This document shows, piece by piece, positions 26,514 through 38,210 of a stretch of 64,000 bases of DNA; the stretch's first letter is position 1, and every line of letters begins with the position of its first letter. The stretch comes from Pseudomonas sp. AOB-7. Lineage in GTDB: Bacteria > Pseudomonadota > Gammaproteobacteria > Pseudomonadales > Pseudomonadaceae. A model generated the notes under the pieces. The model had not been told where the DNA came from. It made no database searches and saw only the letters and a list, made by a program, of their open reading frames with translations. Made by a program: the position numbers and the translations under genes. The stretch is from positions 124,001-188,000 of the forward strand of contig NZ_RFFK01000008.1 in NCBI RefSeq assembly GCF_003696305.1, written 5' to 3'.

Positions 26514-26900
26514 ATGACCCTCGCCTACTGGTGCGTCCTGATCGCCATCGTCCTGCCCTACCTGGCCACCGCCAGCGCCAAGTTCCTCGGCGCCGGCTAC
26601 GGGCCGCGCGCCAACAGCGACCCGCGCGCCTTCCTCGCCGCTCTGCAGGGCTGGCGCAGGCGTGCCCACAACGCCCAGCTCAACGGCTTCGAGGTGACCC
26701 CGGCGTTCGCCGCGGCGGTGATCATCGCCCACCAGGCCGGCGGTGCCGCGCAGGGGCTGCTGGATCAACTGGCGATCGCCTTCGTGCTCAGCCGGGTGCT
26801 GTACTTGCTTTGCTACCTGGCCGACTGGGGACCGATCCGTACGCTGGTGTGGTTCGCCGGCATGGGCCTGATCGTCGCCCTGTTCGTGGTCTCGGCCTGA
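26514..26900 (+). CDS. MAPEG family membrane protein
   Basis: Small integral membrane protein of 128 residues with the MAPEG pattern. It has four hydrophobic helices, an Arg/Asn-containing loop GPRANSDPRAFLAALQGWRRRAHNAQLNGFE, and later AFVLSRVLYLLCYLADW. Eukaryotic MAPEG proteins include glutathione transferases, but bacterial members of this group are mostly uncharacterised. The ATG at 26514 has GGAG about six bases upstream. It is divergent from ahcY and followed by a strong hairpin. Confidence 0.85.
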   Translation: MTLAYWCVLIAIVLPYLATASAKFLGAGYGPRANSDPRAFLAALQGWRRRAHNAQLNGFEVTPAFAAAVIIAHQAGGAAQGLLDQLAIAFVLSRVLYLLCYLADWGPIRTLVWFAGMGLIVALFVVSA

Positions 26901-26905
26901 GCCGA

Positions 26906-26938
26906 AACGGCGCGTGACCGCTCGGTCGGCGCGCCGTT
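26906..26938 (+). terminator. Long hairpin after the MAPEG gene
   Basis: Arms AACGGCGCG and CGCGCCGTT enclose a second pairing GACCG/CGGTC. The downstream T-run is weak (CATTTT nine bases on), so efficiency is uncertain. Confidence 0.6.
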
Positions 26939-27050
26939 CTGGTGCATTTTGCCGCGTTAAACAGGACGCCAGGCTGCTGGCGGCTGGCCACTTTCTTGCT
27001 TGCTCCCGATTATTTGGCGGGGGTTCCCGCCGTCTGCCAGGGAGACTCTC

Positions 27051-28640
27051 ATGTCCGCCACCGCCTTGTTCGACCGCCTGCTCTGCGCCATCGGCCTGCG
27101 CACGCTGAATCAGCAGTTCCTGTTTTCCTACGCGCTGATGTTCCTCCTGGCGGTGATCGCCTCGGTGGCGCTGTACCTGAGCATGTCGGTGTCGCCGGAG
27201 ACCATCAACGTCGCCGGTGCGCAGCGCATGCTCAGCCAGAAGATGACCAAGGAGGCGCTGCTGCTGCGCGAAGGCGTGCTGCCGGCGACCGCCTTGGAAG
27301 CGACCATGGCGCAGTTCGACGGCGCTCACCGCGACCTGCTGGCCGGCAACCCGGCGCGCAATATCAGCGCCATCGCCGAGCCCAACGTGCAGGCGCAGAT
27401 GAACAAGGTCGGCGTTCTCTGGCAGGGCTTTCGCGGCGAGCTGCAGCGCCTGGTCGGCGGCGACACGGCGGTCGACCTCGCGGCCCTGGAGCAGCAGTCG
27501 GTGCAGCTGCTGCGCGAGATGAACCAGGCCGTCGGGCTGATGGCGGCGCACGCCGAGGGTAGCCAGCGGCGGCAGATGTGGCTGGCCTTCGGCTGCGTGC
27601 TGGGCATCCTCGCCCTGGTGGTGCTTGGCCGCCAGTTCGGCCTGCGCCCGCTGATGCACAACCTCAATGCGGTGGAGGGCGCGCTGACCCGGGTCGGCTC
27701 CGGCGACTTCACCCGCGGCCTGGACGGGCGCCAGGGTGACAACGAGATCGGCCGCATCTTCGCCGGCTACAACCGCATGCAGGAGCAGGTGCGCGGCCTG
27801 CTGGCGGAGGTCAAGCGCAGCGGCGAGCGCACCGGCGAACACGTCGGCAGCGTGGTCGGCGCGGCGCAGGCGGCCGGCGACGGCGTGCGCCGCCAGTACG
27901 AGGACCTCGACCAGGTGGCCACGGCGATGAACGAGATGAGCGCCACCGTGGCCGAGGTGGCCCGGCATGCCGCGCACGCCGCCGAATCGGCGCGCAGCGC
28001 CGACGACTGCGCGCAGAGCGGCCAGCAGGTGGTGCAGCGCAGCGCCGCGCAGATCGCCGAGCTGAGCGCCCAGCTGCAACGCAGCGGCGCCCAGGTGCAG
28101 CGCCTGGAGGCGGAAACCACCGGGGTGGGCAAGGTGCTCGAGGTGATCAGGTCGATCGCCGAACAGACCAACCTGCTGGCGCTCAACGCCGCCATCGAGG
28201 CGGCGCGCGCCGGCGAGGCCGGGCGTGGTTTCGCCGTGGTCGCCGACGAGGTGCGCACCCTGGCCAGTCGCACCCAGCAGTCCACCGGCGAGATCCAGGC
28301 GATGATCCAGCGCCTGCAGAGCGGCGCCCGCGATGCGGTGACGGCGATGCAGCAGAGCGCGCAGCTGGCCGAGGACAACCTCAGTCATATCCGCCAGGCC
28401 AGCGAGGTGCTCGACGCCATAGTCGGCGCGGTGGACGGCATCAACGCGCTGAACGCGCAGATCGCCACCGCCGCCGAGCAACAGAGCCAGGTGGCGCAGG
28501 AGATCGACCAGCGCGTGACCCATATCTCCAGCCTGGCCGAACGCAGCCAGGGGGAGACCGCAAGCGTGGTGCAGGTCAGCGCGCAGATTCACGGCGAGGT
28601 GCGCCAGCTCAACCAGCAGCTGGATCGTTTCCGTACCTGA
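27051..28640 (+). CDS. Methyl-accepting chemotaxis protein with PilJ-type sensor
   Basis: Chemoreceptor of 529 residues. A membrane helix (about 20-45) precedes a short periplasmic PilJ/NIT-like domain opening with [20 protein letters not shown] (residues 51-70). A second membrane helix is [22 protein letters not shown] and a signalling domain with [20 protein letters not shown] follow. The sensor start resembles the nitrate-binding P-box of NarX/NarQ and the PilJ domain of P. aeruginosa McpN (PA2788), reported to sense nitrate. Nitrate sensing here is inference. CAGGGAG precedes the ATG at 27051. It is not part of a chemotaxis operon. Confidence 0.9.
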   Translation: MSATALFDRLLCAIGLRTLNQQFLFSYALMFLLAVIASVALYLSMSVSPETINVAGAQRMLSQKMTKEALLLREGVLPATALEATMAQFDGAHRDLLAGNPARNISAIAEPNVQAQMNKVGVLWQGFRGELQRLVGGDTAVDLAALEQQSVQLLREMNQAVGLMAAHAEGSQRRQMWLAFGCVLGILALVVLGRQFGLRPLMHNLNAVEGALTRVGSGDFTRGLDGRQGDNEIGRIFAGYNRMQEQVRGLLAEVKRSGERTGEHVGSVVGAAQAAGDGVRRQYEDLDQVATAMNEMSATVAEVARHAAHAAESARSADDCAQSGQQVVQRSAAQIAELSAQLQRSGAQVQRLEAETTGVGKVLEVIRSIAEQTNLLALNAAIEAARAGEAGRGFAVVADEVRTLASRTQQSTGEIQAMIQRLQSGARDAVTAMQQSAQLAEDNLSHIRQASEVLDAIVGAVDGINALNAQIATAAEQQSQVAQEIDQRVTHISSLAERSQGETASVVQVSAQIHGEVRQLNQQLDRFRT

Positions 28641-28656
28641 GTAGCTGGTGCGCACG

Positions 28657-28690
28657 GCGCCGCCTGCCGCCGTCGGACGGCGGGCGGCGC
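28657..28690 (+). terminator. GC-rich hairpin after the chemoreceptor gene
   Basis: GCGCCGCC and GCCGTC segments pair with GACGGC and GGGCGGCGC around a short loop. No T-run follows directly, so this is a tentative terminator. Confidence 0.45.
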
Positions 28691-28774
28691 GACAACTGCG
28701 GTAAAACACCGCGCTTGGCCTGATCGGGCCGAGTGGCGATACTGGCCGCCCGTTTTTTTCCGGAAGGCATCGCG

Positions 28775-29221
28775 ATGAAGCTCAAAGCCCTGCTGCTGGC
28801 CTGCGCCTGCCTGACCCTGGTCGCCTGCGGCGGCGTCGATCCCGATTCGCCGCTGGGCCAGCGCCAGGCGCTGTTCAAGCAGATGCTCAAGGTCAGCGAG
28901 GACCTCGGCGGCATGCTGCGCGGGCGCATTGCCTACGACGAGGCCGGCTTTATCGCTGGCGCCGCCGAGCTGGAGCGCCTGTCGCGCCAGCCCTGGCAGC
29001 ACTTTCCGCAGGTCCGCGACGACGAGCGCAGCAAGGCCACAGACGAGGTCTGGCAGCGGCAGGCGCAGTTCCAGCAGCTGGCGCGCGAGCTGGAGCAGGC
29101 CACCGCCGCCCTGGTGCAGGCCACCGCTGCGCCGCCGCTGCGCCGCGCCGCGCTGGAGCCGGCGGTGCAGCAGGTCGAGGACAGTTGCGAGGCCTGTCAC
29201 CAGGCGTTTCGCGCCTACTGA
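28775..29221 (+). CDS. Lipoprotein cytochrome c (class II-like)
   Basis: Protein of 148 residues with a lipoprotein signal ending in LTLVAC (Cys18), so it is likely membrane-anchored in the periplasm. A single haem-binding CEACH motif lies six residues from the C-terminus (C138, C141, H142), the arrangement of cytochrome c-prime/c556 four-helix proteins. The body is helical and rich in Gln, Glu and Ala. Partner oxidoreductase unknown. Its stop codon directly abuts the stop of the convergent DUF1090 gene. Confidence 0.88.
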   Translation: MKLKALLLACACLTLVACGGVDPDSPLGQRQALFKQMLKVSEDLGGMLRGRIAYDEAGFIAGAAELERLSRQPWQHFPQVRDDERSKATDEVWQRQAQFQQLARELEQATAALVQATAAPPLRRAALEPAVQQVEDSCEACHQAFRAY

Positions 29222-29602
29222 TCAGCGCGCGAGTTCGGCCTCGGCCTGTTCCAGTTCGGCGCGCGCCTCGGCCAGCTTGGCCTGGCGCTTGGCGATCTTG
29301 TCCGGATCGCCCTTGCTCAGCGCATCGCGCAGGTCCATCTCGCGCTGCTCGATCTCCTGCCGCGCCTCGTCGATCTCGGCCTGGCGCTCGGCCTGCAGGG
29401 CGCCGTCGTGGCAATGCGCTTCGACCTGCGCCAGGGCCTGTTGCAGGCCGGCCACCTGGTCAGGGTTGTGGTGCTGACGGGCGATCTCGATCTTCTCCTG
29501 CAGGGTTTGGCGCTTGGCCGCGCAGCCGCTGACGCCGCTGTCGGCGAAGCTGAAGGCGGTGCTGGCGACCAGCAGGGCGAGCAGGCTGAGCTGACGAATC
29601 AT
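29222..29602 (-). CDS. DUF1090 family secreted protein
   Basis: Protein of 126 residues with an N-terminal signal peptide MIRQLSLLALLVASTAFSFA followed by SGVSGCAAKRQTLQEKIEIA. The remainder is a charged helical/coiled-coil stretch rich in Glu, Gln, Ala and Lys. It matches the DUF1090 (YqjC-like) family of periplasmic proteins, whose function is unknown. AAGGA lies seven bases before the ATG at 29602. Confidence 0.82.
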   Translation of the reverse strand: MIRQLSLLALLVASTAFSFADSGVSGCAAKRQTLQEKIEIARQHHNPDQVAGLQQALAQVEAHCHDGALQAERQAEIDEARQEIEQREMDLRDALSKGDPDKIAKRQAKLAEARAELEQAEAELAR

Positions 29603-29712
29603 GGGCTTGTCCTTATGGCTGGGGTTTGGAGGAAGACCGCGTCGCGGCGCCGGGGTTCGCTGCGGCCGAGCCAGGAAGGCGCTGACCATGATCTGGGTCA
29701 AGGTTGCGCGCG

Positions 29713-32778
<3,066 letters not shown>

Positions 32779-33780
32779 CTATCGGTTCCTTTCTTGCCGG
32801 AGGCTGAGGGCGCTGCGCGCATCGGGTTTGGCGAAGTGCCGTAACTGAATTTGAAAGCCGTTCTTCAGGCCAATGTAGAGGCTCTCGCCGGCAACCAGGC
32901 CGGCAGCGCTGGCCCAGCGGGCCAGGTCGTCCTGTTCGAAGCCGAGCCAGAGATCGCCGCAGGCCTCCCTGGCCCAGCTCTGGTCGTGGCTGCACAGCTC
33001 GCTGAGCAGCAGGCTGCCGCCGGGCGCGACCAGCCGCGCCAGCTGGCGGAAGGCCTCGGCCGGGGTGGCGAAGTGGTGCAGCACCATGTTCAGCACCACG
33101 CAATCGGCGGCCGCTTGCTCGTCCTGCAGGGCGTCGGCCAGGCGCAGCTCGACGTTGTCCAGGCCTTCGCCGACGCAGCGCTGACGCGCCAGTTCGAGCA
33201 TCGCCGGGCTGTTGTCCAGCGCCGTGACACGGGCGAAGCGGCGCGCCAGCTCGGGCAGGAAGGCGCCGTCGCCGGGGCCGATTTCCAGCGCGCTGGCGGT
33301 CGGCGCGAAGTGCAGCGCATCGAGCAGCGCCAGCAGGCTGTCGCGGTACTGCGCAAGGCTCGCGATCAGGTCCTGCTGGGCCTGGAAGCTCGCCGCCATG
33401 CGCGCGAAGAAGTCGCGGCTGACGGTGGCGCGCTGCTGGTGCACGGTGGCGATGCGTGCCTGCACTTCGCCTGGCAGCGGCAGCTCGTCGATGTCTTCCA
33501 GCAGCGCTGCATGCAGGCGGCCGCCCGGCAGCGCACGGCGGTAGAAGATCGCGTTGCCTTCGCGGCGCGTGGCCACCAGGCCGGCCTGGGCCAGCACCTT
33601 GAGGTGGTGGCTCATGCCCGACTGGCCGATGGCGAAGATCTGCGCCAGCTCCAGCACGCCGAACGAGTCGTTGCTCAGCGCGCGCAGCACGTTCAGGCGC
33701 AGCGCATCGCCGCCGGCCTTGCACAGGGCGGCGAGCTCGTCGCAGGGGTCGAAGTCCAGCTGGGAGGCACGCAGGGTCAT
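32779..33780 (-). CDS. ArsR-family regulator fused to a SAM methyltransferase domain
   Basis: Protein of 333 residues. Residues about 12-100 form an ArsR winged-helix domain (LELAQIFAIGQSGMSHHLKVLAQAGLV). Residues about 150-320 form a class-I methyltransferase fold with motif I ALEIGPGDGAFLPELA at 164-179 and NMVLHHFATPAEAFRQLA. It is encoded directly upstream of metK with zero gap. A perfect palindrome lies 41 bases before its start, suggesting autoregulation. The arrangement resembles SahR-type methionine/SAH regulators; effector and catalytic activity are inferred. An upstream ATG at 33810 is also possible, and neither has a strong ribosome-binding site. Confidence 0.88.
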   Translation of the reverse strand: MTLRASQLDFDPCDELAALCKAGGDALRLNVLRALSNDSFGVLELAQIFAIGQSGMSHHLKVLAQAGLVATRREGNAIFYRRALPGGRLHAALLEDIDELPLPGEVQARIATVHQQRATVSRDFFARMAASFQAQQDLIASLAQYRDSLLALLDALHFAPTASALEIGPGDGAFLPELARRFARVTALDNSPAMLELARQRCVGEGLDNVELRLADALQDEQAAADCVVLNMVLHHFATPAEAFRQLARLVAPGGSLLLSELCSHDQSWAREACGDLWLGFEQDDLARWASAAGLVAGESLYIGLKNGFQIQLRHFAKPDARSALSLRQERNR

Positions 33781-33820
33781 GGTGGCGCAGTCTAGTCGGT
33801 CATTTTTCATCCAGCAACAG

Positions 33821-33844
33821 CAATATCAAAAAGTTTTGATATTG
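33821..33844. promoter_or_regulatory. Perfect 24-base palindrome, candidate operator of the ArsR-metK operon
   Basis: Arms CAATATCAAAA and TTTTGATATTG flank AG. It lies between the divergently oriented... same-strand LysR gene end (33854) and the start of the ArsR gene, in the position of a promoter-operator. Palindromes of this size and AT-rich character are typical ArsR-dimer sites. The 3' end of the LysR gene is only ten bases away, so it could also act as a weak hairpin, but it lacks the GC stem of a terminator. Confidence 0.75.
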
Positions 33845-33853
33845 CTCGAGGGC

Positions 33854-34735
33854 TCATTCCGGCGCTTCGCTCAGCGCCAGGAAGGCCGCCGGCGCCGGGC
33901 TCAGGCTGGCGCCGGGACGCCACAGCACATGCAGCTCGCGCTCGATCTGCAGGTCGGCTACCGCCAGGCGGCGCAGCTCGCCGCTGGCCAGCTCGCGTTC
34001 GACCACCCGTTGCGACAGCCAGGCGATGCCCTGACCGTCGGCGAGCAGGCGCTTGAGCGCCTCGGTGCTGCCGATGGCCATGCCGGCGCGCGGTTCCAGA
34101 CCGTGGGCCCGGTAGGCCTGCTCGACGCTGGCGCGCGCGCCCGAGCCGGGTTCGCGCATATACAGCGGGTAGGCCTGCAGGTCCGCCGCCTGCAGCCGCT
34201 CGACCCCGGCCAGTGGATGCCGCGGTGCCACCACCGGCAACAGCGCGTCGCGCGCCAGCAGGCGGTGATCGTAATCGGCTCGGGCGAAGGGGCCTTCGAC
34301 GAAGCCCAGGCTGATCCGGCCCTCGTCGAGCTGGCGGGTCACCGCCTCGGTGTTGCTCACCTCCAGGCCGACGAAGATCTGCGGGTGCAGCGCGCGGAAG
34401 CGGTTGATCAACGGCGGTAGCAGGTAGGCGCCGAGGGTGGCGCTGGCGCCCAGGTGCAGCTCGCCCTGTTCCAGCTGGGCGAAGTCGCGCAGGTCGCGCT
34501 CGGCCGCCTGCTCCAGGGCGAAGATGCGCCGCGCGTAGTCGTGCAGGCGCCGGCCGCCTTCGGTCAGGCGCACGCCGCGGGCCTGGCGGTCGAACAGGCG
34601 CAGCTCGAGGCTGGCCTCCAGGTCGCGGATCTCGCGGGTCACCGCCGGCTGGCTGATATGCAGGCGCGCGGCGCCGGCGCTGATGCTGCCGGCCTCGGCC
34701 ACGACGAGAAAGACCTTGAGGTGATGCAGGTTCAC
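33854..34735 (-). CDS. LysR-family transcriptional regulator
   Basis: Regulator of 293 residues. The N-terminal HTH is MNLHHLKVFLVVAEAGSISAG with SQPAVTREIRDLEASLELRLFDR. The C-terminal effector domain follows (LGASATLGAYLLPPLI). The start codon is GTG at 34735. It is divergent from the TDT exporter gene with 115 bases between, the classic arrangement in which a LysR protein controls its neighbour. Similarity to CysL-like regulators and the partner suggest sulfite or another anion as signal, but this is inference. Confidence 0.9.
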   Translation of the reverse strand: MNLHHLKVFLVVAEAGSISAGAARLHISQPAVTREIRDLEASLELRLFDRQARGVRLTEGGRRLHDYARRIFALEQAAERDLRDFAQLEQGELHLGASATLGAYLLPPLINRFRALHPQIFVGLEVSNTEAVTRQLDEGRISLGFVEGPFARADYDHRLLARDALLPVVAPRHPLAGVERLQAADLQAYPLYMREPGSGARASVEQAYRAHGLEPRAGMAIGSTEALKRLLADGQGIAWLSQRVVERELASGELRRLAVADLQIERELHVLWRPGASLSPAPAAFLALSEAPE

Positions 34736-34850
34736 GCGGTCTACCTATAAATGGAAGGCATGCAAAAGATGCTGAATATGTATTTTTAATATGGCAGCTG
34801 CGGCCCTAGGCTGACCACCCCTTCAGCCATGCCACGGGATCACCCGATTC
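34736..34850. promoter_or_regulatory. Divergent LysR / exporter promoter region
   Basis: The central AT-rich stretch 34765-34795 contains ATATGTATTTTTAATATG with ATAT half-sites. It is a reasonable place for LysR boxes and both promoters. No exact -35/-10 assignment is offered. Confidence 0.4.
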
Positions 34851-36005
34851 ATGCCGCGCCCCTTCAGTCGTCTGCCCGAACCGCTCGCCTTTATCCGCCA
34901 CTTCACCCCCAACTGGTTCGCCATGACCATGGGCACCGGCGTGCTGGCGCTGGTGCTGGCCCATCTGCCGTGGCAGCTGCCGGGCCTGTATGCGCTGGCC
35001 GAAGGGTTGTGGCTATTCGGCGTGGCGCTGTTCGCGCTGTTTAGCCTGCTGTTTGTGCTGCGCCTGGCGCTGTTTCGCGAGACGCTCTGGCCGATGCTGC
35101 TGCACCCGGTGCAGTCGATGTTCCTCGGCGCCATTCCCATGGGCCTGGCGGTGCTGCTCAAGGGCCTGCTGCTGTTCGGCGTGCCGCGCTGGGGCGAGGC
35201 CGTCTATGCGCTGGCGCATGCCCTGTGGTGGCTGGACGCCGCGTTGGCGCTGCTCGGCGCGCTGCTGGTGCCCTACCTGATGTTCACCCGGCAGAACCAC
35301 GCGCTGGAGAAACTCACCGCCGTCTGGCTGCTGCCCATAGTCGCGCCGGAGGTGGCCGCCAGCACCACCGGCTCGCTGGCGCCGCACCTCTCTGCCGCGG
35401 ACGCGCAGCAACTGCTGGTGGCCGGCTTCGTGCTCTGGGGGCTGTCGCTGTCGCTGGCCTTCTCGCTGATCACCCTGGTGCTGCTGCGCCTGGCCCTGCA
35501 CAAGCTGCCGGACACCGATTTCGCCGCCACCAGCTGGCTGCCGCTGGGGCCGCTGGCCACCGGCTGCCTCGGTCTGCTGAGCATGGGCCAGGCGGCGCCG
35601 GCGGCCTTCGCCGGCACGCCGCTGGCCGGCGCCGCCGAGCTGGCGCGCGACCTCGGCCTGCTCGGCGGCCTGGCGCTGTGGGGCGCCGGGCTCTGGTGGC
35701 TGGTGATCGCCAGCCTGTTCACCCGTCACTACATCCGCGACAACATGCCGTTCAACCTCGGCTGGTGGGGCTTCACCTTCCCGTTGGGGGTGTTCACCCT
35801 GGCCACCTTCGAGCTGCAGGCGCTGACCGGCCTGGCCTTTTTCGCCCTGATCGGCCTGGTGCTGACGGTGCAACTGAGCGCGGTCTGGTCGCTGGTGTTG
35901 AGTCGCACCCTGGCCGGCGTCTGGCACGGCGAACTGTTCCAGGCGCCCTGTCTGAGTGGTCCGGGCAGCCCGGCGGTGAGCGTATTGAGCGAGCAGGCGG
36001 GCTGA
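34851..36005 (+). CDS. TDT family exporter (SSU1/TehA-like)
   Basis: Inner-membrane protein of 384 residues with about ten hydrophobic segments. Family markers are HFTPNWFAMTMGTGVLAL near the start, PVQSMFLGAIPMGLAVL, LPIVAPEVAASTTG and FNLGWWGFTFPLGVFTLAT. The TDT superfamily includes yeast sulfite exporter SSU1, tellurite-resistance TehA and plant SLAC1 anion channels. Export of sulfite or a dicarboxylate is possible; I cannot choose from sequence. The adjacent LysR gene is its likely regulator. Confidence 0.88.
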   Translation: MPRPFSRLPEPLAFIRHFTPNWFAMTMGTGVLALVLAHLPWQLPGLYALAEGLWLFGVALFALFSLLFVLRLALFRETLWPMLLHPVQSMFLGAIPMGLAVLLKGLLLFGVPRWGEAVYALAHALWWLDAALALLGALLVPYLMFTRQNHALEKLTAVWLLPIVAPEVAASTTGSLAPHLSAADAQQLLVAGFVLWGLSLSLAFSLITLVLLRLALHKLPDTDFAATSWLPLGPLATGCLGLLSMGQAAPAAFAGTPLAGAAELARDLGLLGGLALWGAGLWWLVIASLFTRHYIRDNMPFNLGWWGFTFPLGVFTLATFELQALTGLAFFALIGLVLTVQLSAVWSLVLSRTLAGVWHGELFQAPCLSGPGSPAVSVLSEQAG

Positions 36006-36053
36006 TTCGGCGCGATCTGCGACCATCTGTCATTGCCCCGCGGGGGCCGGCTG

Positions 36054-36078
36054 GGCGAAAATGGCCGCCTTTTTCGCC
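36054..36078 (+). other. GGCGAAAA/TTTTCGCC hairpin before tkt
   Basis: GGCGAAAA pairs with TTTTCGCC around about nine bases, preceded by a CCCCGCGGGG palindrome. It lies in the exporter-tkt gap and could terminate the former or sit in the tkt leader. Confidence 0.35.
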
Positions 36079-36118
36079 CCTTCATCAAGAAGCAGCCCCC
36101 CCGTAGGAGATTTGAGCG

Positions 36119-38119
36119 ATGCCCAGCCGTCGTGAGCGAGCCAATGCCATCCGTGCCCTGAGCATGGATGCCGTGCAGAAAGCCAACAGCGGCCACCCCG
36201 GTGCCCCCATGGGCATGGCGGACATCGCCGAAGTGCTGTGGCGCGACTACCTCAAGCACAACCCGAGCAACCCGAATTTCGCCGACCGCGACCGCTTCGT
36301 GCTGTCCAACGGCCATGGTTCGATGCTGATCTACTCGCTGCTGCACCTGACCGGCTACGACCTCGGCATCGAGGACCTCAAGCAGTTCCGCCAGCTGCAC
36401 AGCCGCACCCCGGGCCACCCGGAATACGGCTACACCCCGGGCGTGGAAACCACCACCGGCCCGCTCGGCCAGGGCATCGCCAACGCCGTCGGCTTCGCCA
36501 TCGCCGAGAAGGTGCTGGGCGCGCAGTTCAACCGCGACGGCCACCAGATCGTCGACCACTTCACCTACGCCTTCCTCGGCGACGGCTGCATGATGGAAGG
36601 CATCAGCCATGAAGTCTGCTCGCTGGCCGGCACCCTGGGCCTGGGCAAGCTGATCGCCTTCTACGACGACAACGGCATCTCCATCGACGGCGAGGTCGAG
36701 GGCTGGTTCACCGACGACACGCCCAAGCGCTTCGAGGCCTACGGCTGGCAGGTGATCCGCAACGTCGACGGCCACGACGCCGAAGAGATCAAGATGGCCA
36801 TCGACACCGCGCGCAAGAGCGCGGACCAGCCGACCCTGATCTGCTGCAAGACCACCATCGGCTTCGGCTCGCCGAACAAGCAGGGCAAGGAGGAGTGCCA
36901 CGGCGCGCCGCTGGGCAATGACGAGATCGCCCTGACCCGCGCCGCCCTGGGCTGGAACCATGGCCCCTTCGAAATCCCGGCGGAGATCTATGCCGAGTGG
37001 GACGCCAAGGAAGCCGGCGCCGCCGCCGAGGCCGCCTGGAACGAGAAGTTCGCGGCCTACGCCGCCGCCCATCCTGAGCTGGCTGCCGAGTTCAAGCGCC
37101 GCATCGCTGGCGAGCTGCCGGCCGATTTCGCCGCCAAAGCCGCCGCCTATATCAAGGACGTCGCCGAGAAGGGCGAGACCATCGCCAGCCGCAAGGCCAG
37201 TCAGAACGCGCTGAACGCCTTCGGCCCGCTGCTGCCGGAATTTCTCGGCGGCTCGGCCGACCTGGCCGGCTCCAACCTGACCCTGTGGAAGGGCTGCAAG
37301 GGCGTCACCGCCGAGGACGCTTCGGGCAACTACCTGTTCTACGGCGTGCGCGAGTTCGGCATGAGCGCGATCATGAACGGCATCGCCCTGCACGGCGGCT
37401 TCGTGCCCTACGGCGCGACCTTCCTGATCTTCATGGAATACGCCCGTAACGCCGTGCGCATGTCGGCGCTGATGAAGCAGCGCGTGCTCTATGTCTTTAC
37501 CCACGACTCCATCGGCCTGGGCGAAGACGGCCCGACTCACCAGCCGATCGAGCAGCTGGCCAGCCTGCGTGGCACGCCGAACCTGGACACCTGGCGCCCC
37601 TGCGACGCGGTGGAATCCGCCGTGGCCTGGAAGCACGCCATCGAGCGTAATGACGGCCCGTCCGCGCTGATCTTCAGCCGCCAGAACCTGCCGCACCAGG
37701 CGCGCGATGCCCAGCAGCTGGGCGATATCGCCCGTGGTGGCTACGTGCTGAAAGACTGCAGCGGCGAGCCGGAACTGATCCTGATCGCCACCGGCTCCGA
37801 GGTTGGCCTGGCCATGCAGGCCGCGGCCAAGCTGCAGGAGCAGGGCCGCCAGGTGCGCGTGGTGTCGATGCCGTCGACCAGCGTGTTCGACCAGCAGGAC
37901 GCCGCCTACAAGCAGGCCGTGCTGCCGCTGCAGGTCGGCGCGCGCATCGCCATCGAGGCCTCGCACGCCGACTACTGGTACAAGTACGTCGGCCTGGAAG
38001 GTCGCATCATCGGCATGGCCAGCTTCGGCGAGTCGGCGCCGGCGCCGGCGCTGTTCGAGCACTTCGGCTTCACCGTCGAGAACATCCTCGCCACCGCCGA
38101 CGAGCTGCTGGACGCGTAG
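36119..38119 (+). CDS. tktA: Transketolase
   Basis: Thiamine-diphosphate enzyme of 666 residues of the pentose phosphate pathway, moving two-carbon units between sugar phosphates. Motifs are [45 protein letters not shown], the TPP-binding [12 protein letters not shown] ... [10 protein letters not shown] and [21 protein letters not shown] precedes the ATG. Its TAG stop lies inside the left end of a repeat element. It begins a run of sugar-phosphate genes (epd, pgk, fba). Confidence 0.98.
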   Translation: MPSRRERANAIRALSMDAVQKANSGHPGAPMGMADIAEVLWRDYLKHNPSNPNFADRDRFVLSNGHGSMLIYSLLHLTGYDLGIEDLKQFRQLHSRTPGHPEYGYTPGVETTTGPLGQGIANAVGFAIAEKVLGAQFNRDGHQIVDHFTYAFLGDGCMMEGISHEVCSLAGTLGLGKLIAFYDDNGISIDGEVEGWFTDDTPKRFEAYGWQVIRNVDGHDAEEIKMAIDTARKSADQPTLICCKTTIGFGSPNKQGKEECHGAPLGNDEIALTRAALGWNHGPFEIPAEIYAEWDAKEAGAAAEAAWNEKFAAYAAAHPELAAEFKRRIAGELPADFAAKAAAYIKDVAEKGETIASRKASQNALNAFGPLLPEFLGGSADLAGSNLTLWKGCKGVTAEDASGNYLFYGVREFGMSAIMNGIALHGGFVPYGATFLIFMEYARNAVRMSALMKQRVLYVFTHDSIGLGEDGPTHQPIEQLASLRGTPNLDTWRPCDAVESAVAWKHAIERNDGPSALIFSRQNLPHQARDAQQLGDIARGGYVLKDCSGEPELILIATGSEVGLAMQAAAKLQEQGRQVRVVSMPSTSVFDQQDAAYKQAVLPLQVGARIAIEASHADYWYKYVGLEGRIIGMASFGESAPAPALFEHFGFTVENILATADELLDA

Positions 38120-38195
38120 GATGGCTTGAGCGACGCGATACCCATCGATCTGCCGTGATGGGTATCGCAGGCTCAACCCTTCCTGCGGTCGCCAT
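38116..38195. repeat. GTAGGATGG-type palindromic element between tkt and epd
   Basis: It begins GTAGGATGG and contains a perfect 12-base inverted repeat GCGATACCCATC / GATGGGTATCGC (38135-38146 and 38157-38168), then GGCTCAACCCTTCCTGC. The tkt stop codon TAG is formed by its first bases. Confidence 0.65.
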
Positions 38196-38210
38196 CCATT
38201 CGAGATCGCC

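Noticed and set aside
33821..33844. Palindrome as a rho-independent terminator of the LysR gene
   Set aside because: The LysR gene is on the minus strand and ends at 33854, so a terminator here is geometrically possible. However, the stem is AT-rich and it lies just upstream of the ArsR gene start, which favours an operator.
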